A DNA stretch of 64,000 bases, from NCBI RefSeq assembly GCF_900473935.1, contig NZ_UCNN01000008.1:62001-126000 (forward strand), in the 5' to 3' direction. Shown here piece after piece: positions 16,503 to 23,125 of this stretch; the first letter of the stretch is position 1; the number at the start of each line of letters is the position of its first letter. The translations under genes were made by a program, and so were the position numbers. The DNA is from Synechococcus sp. UW105. Lineage in GTDB: Bacteria; Cyanobacteriota; Cyanobacteriia; PCC-6307; Cyanobiaceae. The notes below the pieces were generated by a model. That model was not told the DNA's origin. It worked only from the letters and a program-made list of their open reading frames with translations, and made no database searches.

Positions 16503-17284
16503 AAGGGAATCGGCATCGTGACCGCCGCGGGTTCTGGAGCACAGGCATCAATCCGATGGTCAACCACCTCCCCCACCACCACAATCGATGGGGATGCAAA
16601 GGCCTGAGCCCGTGCCTCCTCCGCCACCACTGCCAGCGTCGAGGTGAGGCAGCGCTGCCCCGCAACCGTGCCCTGCTGGATCAAGGCCACGGGAGTATCC
16701 GCGGCCAAGCCTCCAGTGATCAGCTCCTCAGCGATCCGCGGCAGATTATGCAAACCCATATAAATCACCAAGCCGTCAGTCGCCGTGGCAAGCGCCCGCC
16801 AATTCACTGAAGGACGCCTCTTGTCGATCTCCTCATGGCCGGTGACAAAGGTCACCGAAGAGCCAGCTCGGCGATGGGTGACTGGAATACCGGCATAGGC
16901 AGGAGCTGCGATCCCAGCGGTCACGCCAGGCACCACTTCCACACCAATGCCACGCGCAGCCAGATGGGCCGCTTCCTCGCCACCACGTCCGAACAGAAAG
17001 GGATCGCCTCCCTTAAGTCGCACCACACAACGATGTCGGTGGGCCAGTTCCACCAACACTGCATTGGTGCTCGGCTGCGGCACAGAATGATGGCCGCGGC
17101 GCTTTCCCACGAAATGGCGCTCACACCCTTCTGGCACGAGGTCGAGCACCTCCTTGGGCACGAGTGAGTCGTACACCAGGGCATCGCAGGCGGCCAGCAA
17201 TCGATGCGCCTTGAGGGTCAACAACTCCGGATCACCGGGCCCAGCTCCCACCAGATAGACAGTGCCCTGAGACGAATCAGTCAC
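16499..17284 (-). CDS. cobA: uroporphyrinogen-III C-methyltransferase (siroheme synthesis)
   Basis: The 261-residue SAM-dependent enzyme methylates uroporphyrinogen III at C2 and C7 to give precorrin-2, the precursor of siroheme. Motifs are VYLVGAGPGDPELLTLKAHRLL at residues 9-30, VVRLKGGDPFLFGRGGEEA near 87, and VPGVTAGIAAPAYAGIPVTHR near 118. Siroheme is the cofactor of NirA just downstream, which explains the location. Its start overlaps the stop of the chelatase gene by four bases. Confidence 0.96.
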   Translation of the reverse strand: MTDSSQGTVYLVGAGPGDPELLTLKAHRLLAACDALVYDSLVPKEVLDLVPEGCERHFVGKRRGHHSVPQPSTNAVLVELAHRHRCVVRLKGGDPFLFGRGGEEAAHLAARGIGVEVVPGVTAGIAAPAYAGIPVTHRRAGSSVTFVTGHEEIDKRRPSVNWRALATATDGLVIYMGLHNLPRIAEELITGGLAADTPVALIQQGTVAGQRCLTSTLAVVAEEARAQAFASPSIVVVGEVVDHRIDACAPEPAAVTMPIPF

Positions 17285-18003
17285 GACAGAAGAGAAAGCA
17301 GAGAAACCAGACCGGCGCGGAGCTGAGGATCGTCAAGCAGCGAAGACACTCCACCAGCCTGCCGCAGCGCCTCCGCCATCCGATTCGGGGCCAGGGCCAG
17401 AGGTAAAGGCCAAGCGGCGGGATGCTGCTGGAGGTACTCCTCCCATGCATCGAACGCCACCAGGGCACAGCCAAGCTTCTCTTCAAGCATGTCGAGATAA
17501 CGATCCGCCAAGCCCGGTCTCAGAGGGTGATGCACCACCACCGCAGAGCGACCATCACGCTCCAGTGCAGCGATCCAACGGCGCAACAGATCCCACCACT
17601 GCGGCCATGCGCCCAGAAAGGGCAACAACGTCACGCTGCCACCCGCCTGGCGCATCCGCTCTCGGATCTGCGGCACATCACTACGAGCATGAGTCCCCGG
17701 CAGCAGAAGCAACGGCAAAAGCCAATAAGAGCGCTGCGGATCCGTGGCTAGAGGTGCTGCCGTAAGTGCCTCCACCTCCACAGGGGCACGTCGAAGCCGG
17801 GCCAGGTCGTCAGCCAAGCGGATCAAACACTGGGGAATCTCACCCCCACGACGGCCATGCACCACCAGTCTGATCACCGCAGGCTCTCGATCCACTGGCA
17901 CGGCCGCAAACCGTGCCGAGGAACACCCAAACGGAGCATTCCGTAACAACGGCAACGGATGATCCGCCCCCTGCACTGTTGAAGTCGAACGATCGTCAGC
18001 CAT
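17281..18003 (-). CDS. CbiX/SirB-type sirohydrochlorin chelatase family protein
   Basis: From the ATG at 18003 the protein has 240 residues and resembles two-domain CbiX/SirB chelatases: RLVVHGRRGGEIPQCL near residue 45, WLLPLLLLPGTHARSDVP near 95 and VVVHHPLRPGLADRYLDML in the second half. Such enzymes put iron or cobalt into sirohydrochlorin. Coupling to cobA suggests the last step of siroheme synthesis, iron insertion. The frame is open to 18372, but the extra residues do not look like the family and overlap a possible divergent gene. An ATG at 18009 is an alternative. Confidence 0.85.
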   Translation of the reverse strand: MADDRSTSTVQGADHPLPLLRNAPFGCSSARFAAVPVDREPAVIRLVVHGRRGGEIPQCLIRLADDLARLRRAPVEVEALTAAPLATDPQRSYWLLPLLLLPGTHARSDVPQIRERMRQAGGSVTLLPFLGAWPQWWDLLRRWIAALERDGRSAVVVHHPLRPGLADRYLDMLEEKLGCALVAFDAWEEYLQQHPAAWPLPLALAPNRMAEALRQAGGVSSLLDDPQLRAGLVSLLSLLS

Positions 18004-18015
18004 GACCATCGCATC

Positions 18016-18309
18016 ATGCCCAGCCAGAGACGCAGACCGGCCCAAGCACAACGACGACCAAGCATGCAAGCCAGCTCCCGGCGTGAACAAGCCTGGGAAG
18101 ACGAGATGGTCGACGCTAGGCGCCAAAGGCGCAACAGATCCCCGATCGAGAGTGAGGAGGGGTACTGGGACAGGCATGACCGCGGACACTACCCCCGCTC
18201 CAACCAACGCTCGGAATTCGACCGGGACCTGGCAGCGATGGGCAAGGTTTGGTCGATGATCCGCCAGGGTGCCGCGCGCATGCTGGGCGAAATAGGCCGT
18301 CAGTACTGA
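18016..18309 (+). CDS. possible small Arg-rich hypothetical protein
   Basis: The 97-residue frame has a plausible protein composition in its C-terminal two thirds: SPIESEEGYWDRHDRGHYPRS followed by FDRDLAAMGKVWSMIRQGAARMLGEIG, which could form an amphipathic helix. The Arg/Gln-rich start suggests true initiation at a later Met (18064 or 18106). It starts within 15 bases of the divergent chelatase gene, leaving no room for two promoters unless the start is later. No family recognised; it may not be real. Confidence 0.45.
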   Translation: MPSQRRRPAQAQRRPSMQASSRREQAWEDEMVDARRQRRNRSPIESEEGYWDRHDRGHYPRSNQRSEFDRDLAAMGKVWSMIRQGAARMLGEIGRQY

Positions 18310-18455
18310 TTGGTGGTGGCGTTCAGGCATGGGGCTATCGAGCCAGAAAGCCCAGCACCTCCTTGTATCCAATCACACCAAAAATCAAGGACAACAAACA
18401 CTGCGTTTTGTTCGATCCGCTACCGCGCAAGCACTAGGCCGATCGCTAAACAACC

Positions 18456-18499
18456 GTTCACAGCTTTACCGAACTAATCGGCACTGCTTGCTCGATATT
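18456..18499 (+). promoter_or_regulatory. candidate NtcA-activated promoter of nirA
   Basis: GTTCACAGCTTTAC at 18456-18469 matches GTAN8TAC with one mismatch. A -10-like GATATT at 18494-18499 lies 24 bases downstream, within a small inverted repeat (CTCGA/TCGAG, 18491-18504). The nirA ATG is about 70 bases further on. nirA genes of cyanobacteria are classic NtcA targets. Confidence 0.55.
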
Positions 18500-18553
18500 T
18501 CGAGATTGCCCCTCACTGCCAAGACCGATATCGAGCTCGAAGCTCGTCTATCT

Positions 18554-18563
18554 CCCCCCCCCC
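18554..18563 (+). repeat. run of ten C directly before nirA
   Basis: Ten consecutive C residues end five bases before the nirA ATG, where a ribosome binding site would normally lie. No purine-rich Shine-Dalgarno sequence is present. Such runs can vary in length by slippage. Confidence 0.9.
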
Positions 18564-18567
18564 AGTT

Positions 18568-20181
18568 ATGACCAGCAGCGCTCCCTCCAGAACCTATCTG
18601 GAAGGCAAAAAACTGAACAAGATCGAGCAAAACAAGGCTGCCAAGGATGGCTTGCTCGTGGGCAGCGAGATTGAGAAATTCGCAGAGATGGGTTGGGAGC
18701 AGGTGGATGAAACCGACCTACAGCTTCGCCTTAAGTGGTACGGCATGTTTTGGCGGCCGAAGACACCAGGCAAATTCATGCTTCGCCTCAGGGTGCCGAA
18801 CGGCATCTTGTCCGCCCAGCAGCTGCGCGTCGTTGGTTCGATTGTCGAGCGCTACGGCGAAAACGGCAGTTGTGATATCACCACCCGCCAGAACCTGCAG
18901 CTCAGAGGAGTGCTGCTGAGCGACCTACCAGAAATTCTCAAACGACTGAAGGAAGCCGGACTAAGCACCATTCAATCGGGATTTGACAATCCCCGAAACG
19001 TCACGGGCAATCCCCTGGCAGGCATTGATCCGCAAGAGATTGTGGATACGCGACCCTATACCCATGAACTCAATCAATTCCTCACCAACAATGAAGAGGG
19101 AAATCCTGAATACTCCAACCTTCCACGCAAGTGGAACACAGCCGTAGCCGGATCAAAAGACAACTTCCTCCTCCACAACGACATCATCTTTCATCCGGTT
19201 GAGAAGGATGGGGAGCTTGGATTCGGTGTGTGGGTTGGAGGCGTTTTGTCCTCCCAGATGAACGCCTATGCCCTGCCGCTCAACGCATGGGTCAAACCTG
19301 ACGAACTCTGCAAAATCACTGACGCGGTCATCCGCCCTTGGCGTGACAACGGCGAGCGTGACAAGCGCCCCAAGGGTCGCTTCCGCCTCTACCTCGACCA
19401 AGTCGGGCTGGATCAGTTCCGCACCTTGGTTGAGGAGCACTTCGGTCCACTCACCCCAGACCCAGGCTCGGTGTTCGATCAGACCCCGCGCTCTCACTAC
19501 GGGATCCATCCCCAAAAGCAAGAAGGCCTGAACTTTGCTGGCCTGCACGTACCCGTCGGACGACTTAGAGCCGATGACTTGCAAGACCTGGCAAGCGCCA
19601 GCCTCCAATACGGCAATGGCGAGGTGCGCCTCACCGAGGACCAGAACGTGATCCTCGTGGGAGTCCCGAACGCGCAAATCAAACCATTGGAAGCTGATCC
19701 ACTGCTGAAGCGTTTCCCGCTTCAGCCACAGGCAGTAGCAGCAGGCACCGTTTCCTGTACAGGAAACAGTTACTGCGGCTTTGCTCTCACCAACACCAAG
19801 GATCAAGCTCTTGCATTATCCAAGACACTTGACGCGGAGATCAACCTTCCGGACGAAGTCAAGATCCACTGGACGGGCTGTCCTAATAACTGCGGACAAG
19901 CAGATATGGGAGCAATCGGCCTTACCGGAACCAAAACAAAAAATAGTGAAGGTGTGATGGGTGAAGGCTACAAAATCACGATTGGTGGCTCTCAAGGCAG
20001 TGACCCGACAATGGGATCAGTGCTACACAAAGCCATTCCAGCAGATGAAATTCAAACTGTGTTGAAACAGCTACTCATCGAACAATTTGGAGCAACACCC
20101 AAACCTGCCCCCAGCACCAATTCTGAGCCCAAGGGAGGCACTGATTTCTTCTCCCGATTTATGAATCGCATTAGTAACTAA
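18568..20181 (+). CDS. nirA: ferredoxin-nitrite reductase NirA
   Basis: The 537-residue enzyme reduces nitrite to ammonium with six electrons from ferredoxin. The [4Fe-4S]/siroheme ligands are Cys397 and Cys403 (CTGNSYCGF) and Cys438 and Cys442 (TGCPNNCGQ). Siroheme-binding basic stretches such as TTRQNLQLRG near residue 110 are present. After the catalytic part comes a Pro/Ser-rich linker and a C-terminal tail, TDFFSRFMNRISN, absent from many nitrite reductases as I know them. The same motif recurs in the small protein encoded next. Siroheme genes lie just upstream and a nitrite channel downstream. Confidence 0.97.
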   Translation: MTSSAPSRTYLEGKKLNKIEQNKAAKDGLLVGSEIEKFAEMGWEQVDETDLQLRLKWYGMFWRPKTPGKFMLRLRVPNGILSAQQLRVVGSIVERYGENGSCDITTRQNLQLRGVLLSDLPEILKRLKEAGLSTIQSGFDNPRNVTGNPLAGIDPQEIVDTRPYTHELNQFLTNNEEGNPEYSNLPRKWNTAVAGSKDNFLLHNDIIFHPVEKDGELGFGVWVGGVLSSQMNAYALPLNAWVKPDELCKITDAVIRPWRDNGERDKRPKGRFRLYLDQVGLDQFRTLVEEHFGPLTPDPGSVFDQTPRSHYGIHPQKQEGLNFAGLHVPVGRLRADDLQDLASASLQYGNGEVRLTEDQNVILVGVPNAQIKPLEADPLLKRFPLQPQAVAAGTVSCTGNSYCGFALTNTKDQALALSKTLDAEINLPDEVKIHWTGCPNNCGQADMGAIGLTGTKTKNSEGVMGEGYKITIGGSQGSDPTMGSVLHKAIPADEIQTVLKQLLIEQFGATPKPAPSTNSEPKGGTDFFSRFMNRISN

Positions 20182-20275
20182 GCCAAAAACGAAACTCAAA
20201 ATCGAACAAGCCGTGGCGCTGACTTTTTGAAGCCATGGTCACTCGATTCTCCACCAACCCTCTCTAGAAGTACCC

Positions 20276-20410
20276 ATGTCCGAATCCCGCGATCTCTTCT
20301 CCCGCCTCGTCAACTGGTTCACCAGCAGCGGCGCTGACAAAGCTCCGATTTCCCGTCCTTCTAATCAACTGGATGGCTTCTCGAAGCTAATGAACAAAAT
20401 CAGTGGCTGA
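20276..20410 (+). CDS. 44-residue protein sharing the NirA tail motif
   Basis: An ATG at 20276 opens a 44-residue frame ending TGA at 20410, between nirA and the nitrite channel gene. It starts MSESRDLFSRLVNWFTS and ends LDGFSKLMNKISG. Both ends resemble the last residues of NirA (TDFFSRFMNRISN): an acidic residue, an aromatic, Ser, a basic residue, two hydrophobics, Asn. The agreement across three copies makes chance coding unlikely. Known small regulators of nitrite reductase exist (NirP1 in Synechocystis), so a role in binding NirA or a NirA partner is a fair guess, not shown here. Confidence 0.75.
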   Translation: MSESRDLFSRLVNWFTSSGADKAPISRPSNQLDGFSKLMNKISG

Positions 20411-20472
20411 TTAAAGGACCCAATACATTCACTGACCTACCACTCCAAACACCTGAAATCAGCACCTACACC

Positions 20473-21384
20473 ATGAGTGTCACTGCGTCCCAGATGGACT
20501 ACGTCCTACCTAATGAACTTGTCGACGGCATGATTGGCGCCGGCGGCAAAAAAGCCACTGTCAGCATTAAGAACCTGCTGCTGCGTGGCTTCTATTCCGG
20601 AGCGATTCTCGGCCTGGCCGTGATCCTTGCACTGACCGTCGGGATCAAGAGTGGGCAACCCTGGCTCGGGTCATTACTGTTCCCCTTCGGCTTCGCAAGC
20701 ATCGTGCTGTTTGGCATGGAGCTAGTCACCGGTAACTTCGCCCTCTTACCGATGGCCACCTGGGCAGGTCGCAGCAGCTGGCGCGCCACCTTTCGCAACT
20801 GGGCCTGGGTCTGGTTAGGGAACTGGATTGGAACGGCTGTTGTTGCCCTACTCATGGCCATCAGCCTCACAAGCGGCGGCACCGTTGACCCCGCCTCGGC
20901 CGCTGATGGTGGTGGCATGTGGCAACAGGTTGCCGCCAAGATCATTGCCCTCAACAAGACAAACGTTGTCACCAAATACGAGAACCTTCAGACTCTCGGC
21001 TTCTTCCTCGCCATTCTTCGCGGGGTGATCGCCAATTGGCTGGTGTGCCTAGGGGTCACCATGGCACTGGTGAGCAAGAGTGTTCCTGGAAAAATCCTGG
21101 CGTGCTGGCTTCCCATCACTGCTTTCCAATCGATGGGCATGGAGCACATCGTTGTGAATCAATTCCTGCACACTGCGGGACCCATCCTTGGCTCTGGCGT
21201 GAACATGGGTCAGGTCTTCATCTGGAACTTTATTCCCGTCACCATCGGCAACATCATTGGTGGCATGGTGTTCATCGGCATGCTCTTCTACAGCACCCAC
21301 CGCACCAAGGTGGAGAACGTGCTTCCCAACGAGCATGATGACAAGCTGGAGCGTGAACTGGCCGCCGAATTGGGCGCCCGCTGA
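20473..21384 (+). CDS. formate/nitrite transporter family channel (FocA/NirC)
   Basis: The 303-residue protein has about six hydrophobic segments and the family features: YVLPNELVDGMIGAGGKKA at the N-terminus, FGMELVTGNFALLPMATWAGR near residue 85 and GIKSGQPWLGSLLFPFGF before it. The family moves nitrite, formate or related anions across the membrane. Lying just after nirA, nitrite is the likely substrate, for uptake or for release of excess. The next gene begins ten bases after its stop. Confidence 0.92.
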   Translation: MSVTASQMDYVLPNELVDGMIGAGGKKATVSIKNLLLRGFYSGAILGLAVILALTVGIKSGQPWLGSLLFPFGFASIVLFGMELVTGNFALLPMATWAGRSSWRATFRNWAWVWLGNWIGTAVVALLMAISLTSGGTVDPASAADGGGMWQQVAAKIIALNKTNVVTKYENLQTLGFFLAILRGVIANWLVCLGVTMALVSKSVPGKILACWLPITAFQSMGMEHIVVNQFLHTAGPILGSGVNMGQVFIWNFIPVTIGNIIGGMVFIGMLFYSTHRTKVENVLPNEHDDKLERELAAELGAR

Positions 21385-21394
21385 TCACGACTCT

Positions 21395-22135
21395 GTGAAT
21401 GAGGTTGCCAATGAAGCCGTTCTTTGGGAGCGGCTTTCCAAAGCATCACGACGGGCTCCTTTAGATCCCGCATGGCTGGGGGAGGTTTACTCCCCCAGCC
21501 TTTCTGATGAACTGCGCCATGCCATAGCTGAAAAAATCGGCATGCTGGCCGAACGGGGCTGGCCGCTCATCCAGAAACTGATGGACCAATACGGGCCTCA
21601 AGACGAATTGATCATGGCCGCAGGTCTTAGCCATCAGCCTGAAAGCCGTACCTGGCTGATGAAGCACCTCCGCAGCATCGATCCAGAAACAGAACCCGAT
21701 CGAGCCCTACTGGTGCTGCAGTCACTGGCCTGCTGGGGTGGCGAACTTCCCTTATCCCTGATCGAACAAACGCTGGAGATGCCAGGCATGCATCTGCGTC
21801 TGGCCGGCCTGCAGCTGCTCAATTTCCATGCCCATCTGCTCGACGACAGGGAGTTGCTTCGCGTCTGCAACAAGCTACTCAAGGATTTCCGGGATCCCGT
21901 TGCGCTGGCAACGATCCGACTGCTGCAACGCCGAAACGGCACCGCGATAACAGAGCGCCTGGCTCAGCTCACCATGGACGGTTCCGACCCTGTGGCAGCC
22001 GCAGCCCTCAAGGCGCTCGGTTGTATTGCCACACCTGCAAGTCAGCGATGGTTACTGGAACTCAGTCAGGCTCTGCCGGAAGGAGATCGACGCCAAATGG
22101 CATGCAAACAGCTCAAACAGCAATACAGAACCTAA
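21395..22135 (+). CDS. HEAT-repeat protein of the nitrite gene cluster
   Basis: From the GTG at 21395 (ten bases after the channel gene) the protein has 246 residues. It is a string of paired helices with Leu- and Ala-rich repeats, for example PDRALLVLQSLACWGGELPL, LRLAGLQLLNFHAHLLDD, PVALATIRLLQRRNG and PVAAAALKALGCIATPAS, fitting HEAT or PBS-lyase-like repeats. Such folds bind other proteins; some cyanobacterial members attach or detach bilins, but the setting here argues for a nitrite role. The frame is open further upstream over the channel gene, which is a shadow. Specific function unknown. Confidence 0.8.
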   Translation: MNEVANEAVLWERLSKASRRAPLDPAWLGEVYSPSLSDELRHAIAEKIGMLAERGWPLIQKLMDQYGPQDELIMAAGLSHQPESRTWLMKHLRSIDPETEPDRALLVLQSLACWGGELPLSLIEQTLEMPGMHLRLAGLQLLNFHAHLLDDRELLRVCNKLLKDFRDPVALATIRLLQRRNGTAITERLAQLTMDGSDPVAAAALKALGCIATPASQRWLLELSQALPEGDRRQMACKQLKQQYRT

Positions 22136-22161
22136 TCAAACCCGACTCATTCATCCAACAA

Positions 22162-22187
22162 AAAAGCCCGGAATAATCCGGGCTTTT
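22162..22187. terminator. bidirectional terminator between HEAT gene and cynS
   Basis: An 11-base-pair perfect stem, AAAAGCCCGGA / TCCGGGCTTTT, with loop ATAA. The T run on one strand and A run on the other let it end both the rightward HEAT-gene transcript and the leftward cynS transcript. Confidence 0.9.
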
Positions 22188-22211
22188 GCATGCTCACTCA
22201 GCCTGAGATCA

Positions 22212-22691
22212 TCACCATTTCTTGTAAGGTAAGAATTTTCCACACATCGTGATCTCCACACGATCACCCTTGGGATCCTGAACCTTGTCAACATCGAGGG
22301 TGAAATCGATAGCACTCATGATGCCATCACCAAACTTCTCCTGAATCACATCCTTGAGAGGCATCCCATAAACCTGCATGATCTCGTAGAAGCGATAGAT
22401 CAAAGGATCAGTGGGAATCACGGGCTCAAGACTGCCCTTGGTAGGAAACTCTTGAAGAGCTGCCGTGATTGCAGGATCAAGAGAAAGCAAGGATGCCAAC
22501 TTCTCGGCCTCTTCAGCCGAAGCGGTGGCTTGGCCATAAAACAGCGATGCAATCCAAACCTCATCAAGGCCGAGAGCAGCCTCAAGATCAGCAAAGCTCA
22601 TGCCCTTGGCTTTTTTGGCAGCCATCAGAGTTGAGGTCACCGTGGCTTGAGACGGAGCTGCCAGAGAGGGAGTCAGCGTGGAAGCAGTCAT
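22212..22691 (-). CDS. cynS: cyanate hydratase (cyanase)
   Basis: The 159-residue protein converts cyanate and bicarbonate to ammonia and CO2. Catalytic residues fit E. coli cyanase with an offset of four: Arg100 and Glu103 in [11 protein letters not shown], and Ser126 in GIMSAIDF. An N-terminal helix-turn-helix-like region ([21 protein letters not shown]) is present, as usual. The cyanate ABC transporter genes often seen with it are not in this window. It converges on the HEAT gene through a shared terminator. Confidence 0.97.
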   Translation of the reverse strand: MTASTLTPSLAAPSQATVTSTLMAAKKAKGMSFADLEAALGLDEVWIASLFYGQATASAEEAEKLASLLSLDPAITAALQEFPTKGSLEPVIPTDPLIYRFYEIMQVYGMPLKDVIQEKFGDGIMSAIDFTLDVDKVQDPKGDRVEITMCGKFLPYKKW

Positions 22692-22895
22692 AAAAACTCA
22701 GAGAATGGGGCTGCTGCACAAAAACCGCATCCCAGAGGGGACGTCTCAGCAGTAGACCAAGACTCGTCGCATCCCAAACGCAAAAAAGACACTTTCACTA
22801 CCAAAAATCACTTCCAGGCAGACTGAATTCTGCAGCAATCGCGACAGCAAGCGATCACCAACTCCTGCACTTTTAAAAGAGGAGATTCTGAACTC

Positions 22896-23069
22896 ATGAT
22901 CAGATACATTGCTTCCCGATTCAACCGCGCAGATGTTGGCTTGCGCCGATCAAGACCAAGCCGCCTGCGGTTTCCAACTCTGATGATTGAGCGCCTGTAT
23001 TACGCAGAAGGCCGCCATCACCCAGACCACCCTTTCCATGGCACCCATTCAGGGCTTTGTGCCTGGTAA
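22896..23069 (+). CDS. possible 57-residue microprotein (HHPDHPFHG motif)
   Basis: A frame from the ATG at 22896 has GAGGAG eleven bases upstream. Its second half, from a Met at 22983, reads MIERLYYAEGRHHPDHPFHG and then THSGLCAW. The Gly-Arg-x-x-Pro-x-His-Pro-x-His-Gly-x-x-x-Gly-Leu pattern looks like real protein and recalls short picocyanobacterial proteins, though I cannot confirm this. The Arg-rich first half may be leader, making a 28-residue product possible. Its stop lies inside the NtcA box upstream of the TrpD-like gene. Confidence 0.5.
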   Translation: MIRYIASRFNRADVGLRRSRPSRLRFPTLMIERLYYAEGRHHPDHPFHGTHSGLCAW

Positions 23070-23079
23070 CAACCGCTAC
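23066..23079 (+). promoter_or_regulatory. perfect NtcA box upstream of the TrpD-like gene
   Basis: GTAACAACCGCTAC is an exact match to GTAN8TAC. A weak -10 (TAGAGG at 23101-23106) lies 21 bases downstream, and the likely GTG start at 23126 follows. This is the best NtcA box in the window. Confidence 0.7.
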
Positions 23080-23125
23080 TCCCAGGGCTCTGAGGAAAAA
23101 TAGAGGATCGTTCAAGACTCCATCT

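Noticed and set aside
18329-18571. An 80-codon frame running into nirA
   Set aside because: It covers the candidate NtcA promoter and the C10 tract and overlaps the nirA start; composition is not protein-like.
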